In this document: positions 17,537 to 26,517 of the stretch, one piece after another | Layout of the letters: the number at the start of each line of letters is the position of its first letter | Position numbering within the stretch: position 1 is the first letter of the stretch | Origin: Comamonadaceae bacterium | Lineage (GTDB): Bacteria; Pseudomonadota; Gammaproteobacteria; Burkholderiales; Burkholderiaceae_C | Direction: 5' to 3' | NCBI GenBank assembly: GCA_947443645.1 | Contig: CANEXF010000016.1 | Coordinates: forward strand, 1-58,903 | Length of the DNA: 58,903 nucleotides | Made by a program: the position numbers and the translations under genes | Notes under the pieces: generated by a model | Told to the model about the DNA's origin: nothing | Seen by the model: only the letters and a program-made list of their open reading frames with translations | Databases searched by the model: none

Positions 17537-18247
17537 TTATCGATTGGCATATTGCTGGCGATAAGCCTTTAATCGGTGAAGAAAATGGTTTTTTGCCATC
17601 AAGACTCTGAAGTCAGCACTTTCTAAGGTCGCGCTTACCGACAGCGTTGCGTGTGAAAGACGTAACGCTAGGTCTTCCAGCAATGCCCACAGTAGCTTCT
17701 GGTCAAAGAATGGACCTAATCGGGGGCTGTTGCCTGGCGCGATGAGCTGAAACCCTTTGTAGGTCGCGTGAGACGCGTAGCTCGAATACGTTCCATAGAG
17801 CTTGTCGCGTCTCTGGTTGGCGTATCGTGGCAATGTCTCAAGTTTTTATCGCACCCTTACTGGTAAAAACTCTCTTTTCCAAGACTTTTCGTCAGCGGTA
17901 CGCCAGAGCGAAATAGCAGAGCTATCGGAATTAAACAGGTCGACCAGATTCACGAGTTCCAATGAATCGCGAAGGAGCTGAAATGCGGCTTGGTAGTACC
18001 CCGACAACCCCAATTTAATGGCGGTTGCACCAACGTTAAATAAGCGAAATCCAATTAACTGCAGTGTGTGGGTATCGGAGCCCGGCTCTGATTGAATAGC
18101 CTGCAGGTTAACCAAGTGGTCCATTGCATCTTGAACCGCTTGCAAATGGTCTCGCAGCGCCGGCACGCTCTCAATGTTAGCCAAGACCGCCACACGTAGT
18201 TCTTCCTCTCGTGCAGGTATCAGCACGAGATTGTCAGGTACGGTCAT
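17537..18247 (-). pseudogene. Gene of unknown function interrupted by an in-frame stop
   Basis: Two open segments, 17846-18247 (133 residues) and 17537-17833 (98 residues), lie in the same reading frame and are separated only by a TAA at 17846-17848 and four sense codons. Together they would encode about 236 residues. The upstream part is helical (VPALRDHLQAVQDAMDHL, 'AAFQLLRDSLELVNLVDLF'); the downstream part continues 'LPRYANQRRDKLYGTYSSYASHATYKGF' style sequence, here cited in pieces (RRDKLYGTYSS, ASHATYKGF), that looks structured, not random. I do not recognise the family. One nonsense substitution, a sequencing error, or programmed readthrough would each explain it. The gene follows the HEAT-like gene by 16 bases and is probably co-transcribed. 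Base composition is lower in GC than the flanks. Confidence 0.65.
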
Positions 18248-18263
18248 GCGTAGGTGGCCATAC

Positions 18264-19277
18264 TTAGAAAATTAAACCTCGTTTTGCTGCGACCTGCCTC
18301 TGAACCGCTTCCAGTTGGACTGATTGGGCTCGGACTTGGTTGCTGAGGGCCTCCAGAGCTTGGAGCGTCTCTTCAGCGCGGTCAGTTTCAAAAGTGTTTG
18401 GCGCGGAGTCAGATTCTCCAATCGAGGCACTGAACGCAAATGCGTCGTTGATGGCTTTAACGCTGGCTTCCCCATATTTCTGGGGGTTGTTAGTTACCAT
18501 TTGCAGAGCGGTCTCAACCGCTTTAGGCTTGTTGGCGCGATAGGCCAGCGCTTCGAGGACATGCAACGGCATTGAGGCAATCGTGTCCGGTGAGACAGAC
18601 GACAGACCGCGGCTGGTCGGCAGGCGCCATGCGAGTAGATGCGCAAGTTTAGGTCCTGATTTGCGAAGTGTTTCCCAACCGTCGGTCACGACCTGCCCTT
18701 CATAATAAGCAGTGTCGCCCTCTCTGTAGTTGATGTCCGATTCGAGATCCGCGAGCACACCTGGCTTTTCGAATACCTCCCGAAGGCAATCGGTTAACTC
18801 TTCGTCTGAAACGCCAGCATCAACTCCCTTTGACAGAAATCCAACAACATGCGCTGTTCCGCTACTTCGCAAATAAACAAGCCTCTCCAACTGTGAGCGC
18901 TCTGTAAGCCTTTTATCCGAGTCGAAGATGCAAGCACGAACCAGTTCACTGGTATCAGCAAGCGCCGTTTTACGTAGCTCCTTTTCAACCTCGGGTACTA
19001 CCTGCGGCGGCCCGCCCGGAAATGGCCAGTTTTGGAGATTTTCATCAGCAAAAAAGTAATATCTAGCCGCCCAATATCTAACAATGGGCGCCGAGTCTTC
19101 TATGCAAACTTGCATCAGCCAAGTAGGAGTCTCGTTCTTGTAGCTGTCCGACTGAACTGCTTGTATCACCTGAAGCTTGCTTTCGACGCTTAAGTCCGGC
19201 CAGGCCGCCTCTATTAGGTGCTGGCGCAACGGCGCATTCCGCGCCAAATTCTCTAGAACCTGTTCGCTAAGCATCAC
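18264..19277 (-). CDS. HEAT-like helical-repeat protein of unknown function
   Basis: A 337-residue protein, almost all predicted helix. Segments such as PTWLMQVCIEDSAPIVRYWA (about 51-71) and ALADTSELVRACIFDSD (about 104-121) have the spacing of HEAT/ARM repeats. The C-terminal 35 residues (ETLQALEALSNQVRAQSVQL onward) look like a coiled coil. No catalytic motif, signal peptide or membrane segment is visible, which suggests a cytoplasmic scaffold or adaptor. The start may be the second Met (19274). It is the first gene of a two-gene, lower-GC unit inserted between ilvD and acs. Whether it belongs to a defence, stress or mobile function cannot be told from sequence alone. Confidence 0.7.
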   Translation of the reverse strand: MMLSEQVLENLARNAPLRQHLIEAAWPDLSVESKLQVIQAVQSDSYKNETPTWLMQVCIEDSAPIVRYWAARYYFFADENLQNWPFPGGPPQVVPEVEKELRKTALADTSELVRACIFDSDKRLTERSQLERLVYLRSSGTAHVVGFLSKGVDAGVSDEELTDCLREVFEKPGVLADLESDINYREGDTAYYEGQVVTDGWETLRKSGPKLAHLLAWRLPTSRGLSSVSPDTIASMPLHVLEALAYRANKPKAVETALQMVTNNPQKYGEASVKAINDAFAFSASIGESDSAPNTFETDRAEETLQALEALSNQVRAQSVQLEAVQRQVAAKRGLIF

Positions 19278-19363
19278 GCTCTCCCTTCACCGTTAAGGCA
19301 ATTCGATGGCAGTTTACAGCTTGAGGGGCGCCTGTTCTCTACACCTCTTAGACCCGCGCTGAC

Positions 19364-19380
19364 GATCTGCCTTCCCAGCA
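19364..19380 (+). repeat. Right copy of the 17-bp near-repeat flanking the cassette
   Basis: GATCTGCCTTCCCAGCA, matching 15 of 17 bases of the copy at 17373-17389 in the same orientation, 1991 bp away. Confidence 0.3.
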
Positions 19381-19493
19381 CAATTACTACATGAACTCAC
19401 TCACGCAATAGACGAAAGGAAACAATAACAACATCCGCGCGTTCTTTCGATAGGCCTCACATCCGCCATGTCGCCATTTGCCAAGGCGTCCTT

Positions 19494-19673
19494 CTAAATG
19501 ACGTCAGCGTCCACAGCCGAGTCAGAATTCAGGTTGAACCCGAAGACGTAGCCAGGCAAAAGTTCGGCGCTGCCAATGGTCAGCAGGGTTACATTGCGAC
19601 AGCTCTTGCAGTTTAAAAAATTCACGTTGTGTATCTGCCTGAAAACCGCGGAGTAAATGGGAGGTTGGGTCAT
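19494..19673 (-). CDS. Possible small CxxC protein or gene remnant
   Basis: A 59-codon frame starting MTQPPIYSAVF, with NFLNCKSCRN (a CxxC pair) and a C-terminal 'LLPGYVFGFNLNSD'. The composition looks protein-like, but no family is recognised and no clear ribosome site is seen. It could be the tail of a decayed gene; the frame is open upstream to 19727. Confidence 0.25.
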   Translation of the reverse strand: MTQPPIYSAVFRQIHNVNFLNCKSCRNVTLLTIGSAELLPGYVFGFNLNSDSAVDADVI

Positions 19674-19791
19674 CCGTTGGACTAACTGATGCTCTCGACT
19701 GCCGGGAAAGGCTATGCACTTCCACACCAGGAACTGGCGTACGCAGGCTTTTTTTTATTGCCGCAGGACTTTGGAAAACCAGACTTGCAGC

Positions 19792-19820
19792 GCTGGCAAG
19801 CCGCTAATGCGCTTGCCAGC
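19792..19820 (-). terminator. Hairpin downstream of acs
   Basis: A perfect 10-bp stem GCTGGCAAGC / GCTTGCCAGC with a nine-base loop, starting 18 bases past the acs stop. No immediate T-run follows on the minus strand, so termination strength is uncertain. Confidence 0.45.
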
Positions 19821-19837
19821 CTGCCTCTGAAACCCGC

Positions 19838-21835
19838 TCAAAGATTTTCGGAAAGCTGGTCAAGAATGGCCGGGTTTTCCAGCGTCGAGGTGTCCTGCGG
19901 AATCGTTTCACCTTTGGCGATACCGCGCAGCAGGCGGCGCATGATTTTCCCGCTGCGGGTTTTCGGCAGGTTGTCGCCAAAGCGGATGTCCTTGGGTTTG
20001 GCGATGGGGCCAATCTCCTTGCCGACCCAGTCACGCAGTTCCTTGGCAATGGCCTTGGCTTCGTCGCCGGTCGGGCGCGGGCGCTTGAGCACCACAAAAG
20101 CCACAATCGCCTCACCGGTCAGCGCATCCGGGCGACCGACCACTGCGGCCTCAGCGACCAAAGTGGAGTGCGCGACAAGTGCCGACTCAATCTCCATCGT
20201 ACCCATGCGGTGGCCAGAGACGTTGAGAACGTCGTCAATGCGGCCCGTGATGCGGAAATAGCCGTTGTCGATATTGCGCACAGCGCCGTCGCCAGCCAGA
20301 TACATCGTGCCGCCCATCTCCTCGGGGAAGTAGCTTTTCTTGAAGCGCTCGGGGTCACCCCAGATGCCGCGAATCATCGACGGCCATGGACGCTTGACGA
20401 CCAGTAGACCGCCCGAGCCATTGGGCAAGTCCCTGCCGGTCTCGTCAACGATGGCCGCCATGATGCCGGGTAGCGGCAGCGTGCAACTGCCAGGAACCAG
20501 CGGTGTTGCACCAGGCAAGGGCGTGATCATGTGACCACCCGATTCGGTTTGCCAGAAGGTGTCCACAATCGGGCAGCGCTCGCCGCCTATGTTTTTGTAA
20601 AACCACATCCAGGCTTCGGGGTTGATGGGCTCGCCCACTGATCCCAGGATGCGCAGGCTGCTCAGGTCCGAACGGTCCGGGTGAACTTTTTCATCGGCTT
20701 CGGCGGCCTTGATCAGGGAGCGAATAGCCGTCGGCGCGGTATAAAAAATCGACACTTTGTGCCGCTCAATCATTTGCCAGAAACGGCCAGCGTTCGGGAA
20801 GGTGGGAATGCCTTCAAAAATCACCTGGGTGCAACCGGCCGCCAAAGGGCCGTAAGCGACGTAGGTGTGGCCGGTGATCCAGCCGATATCGGCCGTGCAC
20901 CAGAAGACGTCTGTTGGCTGAACGTCAAAGGTCCAGTCCATGGTCAGTTTGGCCCACAGCAGGTAGCCGCCCGTGCTGTGCTGCACGCCCTTGGGTTTGC
21001 CGGTTGAGCCCGAGGTGTACAAGATAAACAGCGGGTGCTCTGCGCCCACAGACTCAGGCGCGCAGACCGGCGCGGCCTTGGCCGTGACCTCGTGCATCAG
21101 GCTGTCACGCCCGGCCACCATATTGCAGGCGGTCGGGGTGCGCTGGTAGACCACCACGTTCTTGATCGACTCGCAACCGCCCAGCGCGATGCCCTCGTCA
21201 ACAATCGCCTTGAGGGGCAGTTCCTTGCCGCCGCGCAGCTGGTAATTGGCGGTGATGACCGCCACGGCGCCGGCATCCTGAATCCGCTCCTGCAGGCTCT
21301 TGGCAGAAAAACCACCAAACACCACGGAGTGGGTAGCGCCTATCCTGGCGCAGGCCTGCATGGCGATCACGCCCTCAACCGTCATGGGCATGTAGATCAC
21401 AACCCGGTCGCCCTTGCGTATGCCCATGTCCTTGAGCGCACTCGCAAACTGGCTGACCCGGGCGTGCAACTGCTTGAAGGTGACGTTGCTGACCTTGCCG
21501 TCATCGCTTTCAAAAATGATGGCGTTTTTGTTTTCTGTTGGCGTACCCAGATGGCGGTCCAGGCAGTTGTAGGAGGCGTTCAGCTCGCCGTCGGCAAACC
21601 ACTTGTAAAACGGTGCATTGGACTCGTCCAGGACCTGGTTGAAAGGCTTGTTCCAGCTCAGGTTGTCGCGTGCCAGCTTGGCCCAAAAGCCTTCGAAATC
21701 CTTCTCGGCCGAGGCGCAAAGGGCGTTGTAGGCGTCCATGCCCGATATGCGGGCGGCCTTGACAGTGGCGGCGGTTGGCGGGAACACCCGGTTTTCAACC
21801 AGCATGGACTCGATATTGGATTGAGGGGAAGTCAT
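19838..21835 (-). CDS. acs: Acetyl-CoA synthetase (AMP-forming)
   Basis: Converts acetate, ATP and CoA to acetyl-CoA via acetyl-AMP. At 665 residues it is full length. Visible motifs: P-loop A3 '[19 protein letters not shown]', '[11 protein letters not shown]' (A5), '[20 protein letters not shown]' (A8), and the acetylation-site motif [11 protein letters not shown] near the C-terminus, whose Lys is the target of Pat-type regulation in other bacteria. A CAGGAG site precedes the start at 21835. It is divergent from the UPF0114 gene. Confidence 0.97.
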   Translation of the reverse strand: MTSPQSNIESMLVENRVFPPTAATVKAARISGMDAYNALCASAEKDFEGFWAKLARDNLSWNKPFNQVLDESNAPFYKWFADGELNASYNCLDRHLGTPTENKNAIIFESDDGKVSNVTFKQLHARVSQFASALKDMGIRKGDRVVIYMPMTVEGVIAMQACARIGATHSVVFGGFSAKSLQERIQDAGAVAVITANYQLRGGKELPLKAIVDEGIALGGCESIKNVVVYQRTPTACNMVAGRDSLMHEVTAKAAPVCAPESVGAEHPLFILYTSGSTGKPKGVQHSTGGYLLWAKLTMDWTFDVQPTDVFWCTADIGWITGHTYVAYGPLAAGCTQVIFEGIPTFPNAGRFWQMIERHKVSIFYTAPTAIRSLIKAAEADEKVHPDRSDLSSLRILGSVGEPINPEAWMWFYKNIGGERCPIVDTFWQTESGGHMITPLPGATPLVPGSCTLPLPGIMAAIVDETGRDLPNGSGGLLVVKRPWPSMIRGIWGDPERFKKSYFPEEMGGTMYLAGDGAVRNIDNGYFRITGRIDDVLNVSGHRMGTMEIESALVAHSTLVAEAAVVGRPDALTGEAIVAFVVLKRPRPTGDEAKAIAKELRDWVGKEIGPIAKPKDIRFGDNLPKTRSGKIMRRLLRGIAKGETIPQDTSTLENPAILDQLSENL

Positions 21836-21956
21836 TGCTTTTGTCTCCTGTTTATCGTTGAATGCGTGGTACTTTCATGCTTGGCACTTACAAGCCACTG
21901 ACTGGCCTGAAGCTTACAAACTCCGGAACCTTCCGAATATCCCAAACTATCACTGT

Positions 21957-22559
21957 ATGTCAGATTCCACAGAATCCAAATCCCCCAAGCTCAGACCGCT
22001 GCCCAAGCTGATTTTTGCCAGCCGTTGGCTGCAATTGCCGCTCTATCTGGGCCTGATCGCCGCGCAAGCCGTCTACGTGGTCCACTTTTTGGTGGAGCTG
22101 CTGCATTTGATAGAAGCGGCTTTCGGCAGCCAGACCGCACTGCAGGCGCTGATCACCAGCATAGGCTACAAGTCTGGCACACCGGTCACCGCGCTCAACG
22201 AGACCCTCATCATGCTGGTTGTGCTGGCGCTGATTGACGTGGTCATGATCTCCAACCTGCTGATCATGGTGATTGTGGGTGGCTATGAGACCTTTGTGAG
22301 CCGCATGGACCTCGAAGGTCACCCAGACCAGCCAGAATGGCTAAGCCACGTGAATGCGTCCGTGCTCAAGGTCAAGCTGGCCACGGCGATCATAGGCATC
22401 AGCTCCATCCACCTGCTCAAGACATTCATCAATGCAGACAACTACACCGACAAGGTGCTGGTCGCGCAAACCGTGATTCACATCACCTTCCTGCTGTCGG
22501 CGCTGGCCATTGCCTATACCGACAAGATCATGTCGGCTATCGCTGCCGAAAAACACTGA
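21957..22559 (+). CDS. UPF0114 (YqhA) family membrane protein
   Basis: A 200-residue inner-membrane protein. Signatures are '[16 protein letters not shown]' in the first helix, '[25 protein letters not shown]' and '[21 protein letters not shown]'. About four membrane helices are present. The family is widespread and functionally uncharacterised. The start at 21957 (MSDSTESK) is preferred over the frame open to 21858. It is convergent with fumC with 18 bases between stops. Confidence 0.88.
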   Translation: MSDSTESKSPKLRPLPKLIFASRWLQLPLYLGLIAAQAVYVVHFLVELLHLIEAAFGSQTALQALITSIGYKSGTPVTALNETLIMLVVLALIDVVMISNLLIMVIVGGYETFVSRMDLEGHPDQPEWLSHVNASVLKVKLATAIIGISSIHLLKTFINADNYTDKVLVAQTVIHITFLLSALAIAYTDKIMSAIAAEKH

Positions 22560-22577
22560 TACGCGCTGCGCTGGCGT

Positions 22578-23969
22578 TCAAACCGGCTTGCCCACCATGG
22601 CGGCCGGCACCACCCACAAGTCAAATTGCTCGGCGCTCAGATAGCCTGAGGCAAGCGCGGCCTGCCGCAAGCTGCTGCCGTCCTGGTGCGCTTTTTTGGC
22701 AATGGCGGCGGCTTTGTCATAGCCAATGTGGGGGTTGAGCGCCGTCACCAGCATCAGCGAGCCCTCCACCAGTTCCCTGATGCGTTCCAGATTGGGTTCT
22801 ATGCCCACCGCGCAATGGTCATTGAAACTCTGCATGCCGTCAGCCAACAGGCGCACGCTTTGCAAAAAATTGTGGGCGATCAGCGGGCGGAACACATTGA
22901 GCTCAAAGTTGCCAGAGGCGCCGCCCATAGTGATCGCCACGTCGTTGCCAAACACCTGGCAGCACAGCATGGTCAGCGCCTCACTCTGCGTGGGGTTGAC
23001 CTTGCCCGGCATGATGGATGAGCCAGGCTCGTTTTCGGGAATGCGCAGCTCGCCGATGCCGCTGCGCGGCCCGCTGGCCAGCCAGCGGATGTCGTTGGCA
23101 ATTTTCATCAGGCTTGCGGCCAGGGTTTTGAGTGCGCCGTGCGCATGAACCAGCGCATCGCATGAAGCCAGGGCTTCAAACTTGTTGGGCGCCGTGACAA
23201 ACGGCAGGCCGGTCAGCGCGGCAAGCTCGGCGGCGACCTGCTCTGCATACCCTTTGGGTGCGTTCAGGCCTGTGCCAACGGCGGTGCCGCCCAGCGCCAG
23301 TTCGCACAGATGCGGCAAGGCAGCCTGCACATGTCTTGCGCCGTGCTCGAGCTGCGAGACATAGCCCGAAAACTCCTGGCCCAGGGTCAGGGGTGTGGCG
23401 TCCTGCAAGTGGGTGCGGCCTATCTTGACGATGCCGTCAAATTCCCTGGATTTCCGCGCCAGCGTGGCGCGCAGTTTTTCAATAGCCGGCAACAATCTGT
23501 GCGTGATGGACACAACGGCCGACACATGCATGGCGGTCGGAAACACGTCGTTGGACGACTGGCTGCGGTTGACATCGTCGTTCGGGTGCACCCGCCTGCC
23601 CTCGCCGCGCTCGCCACCCATAAGCTCGCTGGCGCGGTTGGCCAGCACCTCGTTGACGTTCATATTGGTCTGCGTGCCCGAGCCGGTCTGCCAGACTACC
23701 AGCGGGAACTCGTCCCGATGCAGCCCGGCGATCACCTCATCGGCAGCGGCGATGATGGCTTGTGTTTTTTTGTCGTCCTGCAGGCCCAAGGTGTGGTTGA
23801 CGCTGGCCGAGGCCCGCTTGACTTGCGCCAATGCCCGGATGATCTCGCGCGGCTGCTGTTCACAGGAAATGTCGAAGTTCTGCAGCGAACGCTGCGTCTG
23901 CGCGCCCCAGAGCTGCTGGGCGGGGACCTCGATGGGGCCAAAAGTGTCTCGTTCGGTACGTGTTGTCAT
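22578..23969 (-). CDS. fumC: Fumarate hydratase, class II
   Basis: Oxygen-stable, cofactor-free fumarase of the TCA cycle interconverting fumarate and malate; 463 residues. Family motifs: '[19 protein letters not shown]', '[14 protein letters not shown]', '[14 protein letters not shown]', '[20 protein letters not shown]' and the superfamily signature [15 protein letters not shown]. The start at 23969 (ATG) is chosen over a TTG two codons upstream. A second, unrelated class I fumarase is encoded at 28433-29986. Confidence 0.95.
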   Translation of the reverse strand: MTTRTERDTFGPIEVPAQQLWGAQTQRSLQNFDISCEQQPREIIRALAQVKRASASVNHTLGLQDDKKTQAIIAAADEVIAGLHRDEFPLVVWQTGSGTQTNMNVNEVLANRASELMGGERGEGRRVHPNDDVNRSQSSNDVFPTAMHVSAVVSITHRLLPAIEKLRATLARKSREFDGIVKIGRTHLQDATPLTLGQEFSGYVSQLEHGARHVQAALPHLCELALGGTAVGTGLNAPKGYAEQVAAELAALTGLPFVTAPNKFEALASCDALVHAHGALKTLAASLMKIANDIRWLASGPRSGIGELRIPENEPGSSIMPGKVNPTQSEALTMLCCQVFGNDVAITMGGASGNFELNVFRPLIAHNFLQSVRLLADGMQSFNDHCAVGIEPNLERIRELVEGSLMLVTALNPHIGYDKAAAIAKKAHQDGSSLRQAALASGYLSAEQFDLWVVPAAMVGKPV

Positions 23970-24129
23970 GAGCAATGATCAGAAGTGGGGGGGTGCCAAC
24001 GACCGTAGCAGAATTGAGCGATCTTGGGTGGTCGAGAACTCCATTCGCGAAGCGTTGAGCCAACTCAAACGCCCGAGTTCGTGACGGTGACTCCTCGCCG
24101 TGACCCGGCCATCCGGAACAAGCGCGGCT

Positions 24130-24939
24130 TCAGACGCCCTGCGCGCGCATCAGCGCAAACAGCTCGCTTCGAAAATGGATACCCAGCCGGCCGAACGCGC
24201 GGTTGCGATAGGTGCGCACCGTGGGCAGGCCAAGTGCCAGGTCAGCAGCAACCGCCTCTTGCGTCATGCCGCGCAACAACCGCTCGCAAACGTCGAGCTC
24301 GCGTGGCGTGAGCTTGCCGTGCAACAGCAGAAGCTGCGCGCGCACCGCATGTGTACGCAATGCACGCGGCGCGTCTCCGACGCCATGCGTCAACCCCAAC
24401 AGAGCCACATGCTTGCACGTCATGGCCAGCAGTGCCGGTGCGATCTCACCGAAGCCCATCAGCTCGGCGTCGGTGAATGGGCGCTGGTCCACGTGACGGT
24501 AGAGGTTCAAAGCAAACACCGACTCGTCGGCCGCCCTGCGCACCACCGAGACCCGCTCGGCCATGCCATGCGCCTCATAGACCTTTGCACGGTGCTCACG
24601 CGGTACTTCCGCTGCCGTTATGTGGCAGACCACTGGCACGTCCTGCGAAAGCACATCGCGTTGCATCAAGGTCTGATCGCGCAGCCAGGGGCCGGACATG
24701 TAGGCGCGCCAGCAGTCGCGCGTGGTGTCGGGCGTGCGGTGGCTCGCGCCCAGGTAGCGCTGCGGCCGCAATCCAGGTCCTGTGCGGTAAGCCGACAGCG
24801 AAGTGGCAGGAACGATGCTGCGCAGCCGGTCCAGCAGCGTGCCCGCAAAGCCCGCCAGGGCCATGCTGTCGATCACGTCGGTCAGCACGTCGACGCCAGC
24901 GTGGGGTGGCGCGGTGAGGGCAGGCATCCAATGGCGCAT
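24130..24939 (-). CDS. LuxR-type transcriptional regulator
   Basis: A 269-residue regulator. The C-terminal 65 residues form a LuxR/NarL helix-turn-helix (LTPRELDVCERLLRGMTQEA, then 'LGLPTVRTYRNRAFGRLGI'), slightly atypical because the usual V-K-x-H is VRTYRN. The N-terminal 190 residues resemble a small-molecule or GAF-like sensor and not a canonical acyl-homoserine-lactone domain or a phosphoacceptor domain. The start at 24939 has an AAGGAAA site; the frame is open to 25017. It diverges from the DUF3237/Bug/monooxygenase genes, whose likely local regulator it is. Confidence 0.85.
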   Translation of the reverse strand: MRHWMPALTAPPHAGVDVLTDVIDSMALAGFAGTLLDRLRSIVPATSLSAYRTGPGLRPQRYLGASHRTPDTTRDCWRAYMSGPWLRDQTLMQRDVLSQDVPVVCHITAAEVPREHRAKVYEAHGMAERVSVVRRAADESVFALNLYRHVDQRPFTDAELMGFGEIAPALLAMTCKHVALLGLTHGVGDAPRALRTHAVRAQLLLLHGKLTPRELDVCERLLRGMTQEAVAADLALGLPTVRTYRNRAFGRLGIHFRSELFALMRAQGV

Positions 24940-25033
24940 AGGGGAAATTTCCTTAGAACGGTCTGTCGGCACGGGTTTGTCCGTCATCATGAACGATGAC
25001 AGCGTGCGCGGCAACAAAGCTTACGCTTGTCGC

Positions 25034-25498
25034 ATGGACACTCTCACGCCCCAGCTCAAACATTTCGCCGACCTGTCGGTCCACGTGGCACGGCCCATCG
25101 AGGTAGGCCAGACCGGCCAGGGCCTGCGCCGCCTGATTCCCATCACGGGCGGCACTGCCCAGGGAAAGGGCTGGACGGCGCGGGTACTGCCAGGTGGCAC
25201 GGACTACCAACGGGTGATCAGTGACACCATCGCCGAGCTGGACGCCCACTATGTCCTTGAAACCGATGCTGGCGATCTGATTTACGTACGCAACAAGGCA
25301 TTGCGCGTGGCATCGCCTGAAGTCACTGCGCGACTCGTCCGCGGCGAAATCGTGGATCCCGCGCTGGTGTACTTCCGCTGCCAGCCGACACTGGAGTGCG
25401 CCAGTGTTCAATTCGCCTGGCTGCGCGAGCGGATGTTTGCGGGCTCGGGAGCGCGGCATCCTGACCGCGTGGATATGCGCTTTTTTGAACTTGTCTGA
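25034..25498 (+). CDS. DUF3237 (UPF0311) family protein
   Basis: A 154-residue protein with 'ITGGTAQGKGWTARVLPGGTDYQ', cited here as TGGTAQGKGWTARVLPGG, and 'YVLETDAGDLIYVRNKALR', features of DUF3237, a small beta-barrel family often encoded next to aromatic-degradation genes. The activity is not established. It is the first gene of a probable three-gene operon with the Bug receptor (16 bases further on) and the FAD monooxygenase. The start at 25034 is the ATG nearest the family N-terminus. Confidence 0.85.
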   Translation: MDTLTPQLKHFADLSVHVARPIEVGQTGQGLRRLIPITGGTAQGKGWTARVLPGGTDYQRVISDTIAELDAHYVLETDAGDLIYVRNKALRVASPEVTARLVRGEIVDPALVYFRCQPTLECASVQFAWLRERMFAGSGARHPDRVDMRFFELV

Positions 25499-25514
25499 AC
25501 AACGAGGAGACACC

Positions 25515-26507
25515 ATGCATCGCCATCTTCCCCGCCGCAGCGCCCTCGCGCTGGCCGCCGCACTGCTTGCCACACCGTGGGCGCATGCCCAGACCGCCGC
25601 AGGCTTTCCCAACAAACCCGTGCGCATCATCGTTGGCTTCGCCCCCGGCGCCGGCCCCGATATACTGGCGCGCCTATTGGCGCAGAGGCTGTCCGAAGCC
25701 TGGGGCAACGTCGGTGTGATCATCGACAACAAGCCCGGCGCCGGCGGCCTGATCGCCGCCAGCGAAGCAGCACGCGCCACGCCTGACGGATATACGCTCC
25801 TGCTCGGCGTGACTGGCAACATGATCATCGCGCCTGCGAGTTACAACAAACTCCCATATGACCCGCTCAAGGACTTCACGCCTGTGAGCCAGGTGGTCAG
25901 CAACGACTTCGTGCTTCTTTCCAACCCGGACAAAGTACCGGCGAAAAATGTCAAGGAGTTCGTCGAGTGGAGTGCCAAACAGCCCAAAGGCATCTTTATG
26001 GGCACCTTTGGCGCCGGAACCCCTGGCCACTTCGGCGCCTATATCTTTGGCGATGCAGTGAACATCAAACCCGAGGTGGTGCACTACAAGAACACGGGCG
26101 ATGCCCTGACTGGTTTGCTGGCGGGCGATTTGCAGGGCATGTTTGGCAGCGTCGGCGTTGCAACCGCCAATGTAAAAGCGGGAAAACTCACCGCCCTGGC
26201 CGCCACCGGCCCCTTGCGCAACCCTGCACTCCCGGATGTCCCCACCATGAAGGAGCAGGGCTACACCAACCTGGAGATCACCTCATGGTTCGGTATCGTT
26301 GCGCCGGCCAAGACCCCGACCGACATCGTGTCCAAGCTGTCAACGGACATTCAGAAGGTCGTCAAATCTCCTGATACACGCGCCAGGTTTGAGGCCGCAG
26401 GCTTCACCGGCACGGGTACCACGCGTGAGGAGTTCGCTCAAATCATCACCAGGGACACCGAGACCTGGGGCAAGGCCGTTCGCGCCACCGGCTTTAAGGC
26501 CGACTGA
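25515..26507 (+). CDS. Bug-family tripartite tricarboxylate transporter receptor
   Basis: A 330-residue periplasmic receptor with a Sec signal peptide (1-26, ending AHAQ), then 'FPNKPVRIIVGFAPGAGPDI', 'IDNKPGAGGLIAASEAA', 'TPDGYTLLLG' and 'ALPDVPTMKEQGY'. GAGGAGA precedes the start. No TctA/TctB genes are adjacent. Its position between DUF3237 and an aromatic-type monooxygenase suggests that it binds an aromatic or hydroaromatic acid consumed by the pathway, which is inference. Confidence 0.92.
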   Translation: MHRHLPRRSALALAAALLATPWAHAQTAAGFPNKPVRIIVGFAPGAGPDILARLLAQRLSEAWGNVGVIIDNKPGAGGLIAASEAARATPDGYTLLLGVTGNMIIAPASYNKLPYDPLKDFTPVSQVVSNDFVLLSNPDKVPAKNVKEFVEWSAKQPKGIFMGTFGAGTPGHFGAYIFGDAVNIKPEVVHYKNTGDALTGLLAGDLQGMFGSVGVATANVKAGKLTALAATGPLRNPALPDVPTMKEQGYTNLEITSWFGIVAPAKTPTDIVSKLSTDIQKVVKSPDTRARFEAAGFTGTGTTREEFAQIITRDTETWGKAVRATGFKAD

Positions 26508-26517
26508 AGGAACACAC

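Larger units (their letters stand above)
19278..19837. other. Long intergenic region between the cassette and acs
   Basis: It holds the right copy of the 17-bp near-repeat (19364-19380), one possible small frame (19494-19673, minus) and an acs-side hairpin (19792-19820). It should also contain the promoter of the minus-strand cassette just above 19277. Composition is mixed and no recognisable gene is present otherwise. Confidence 0.5.
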
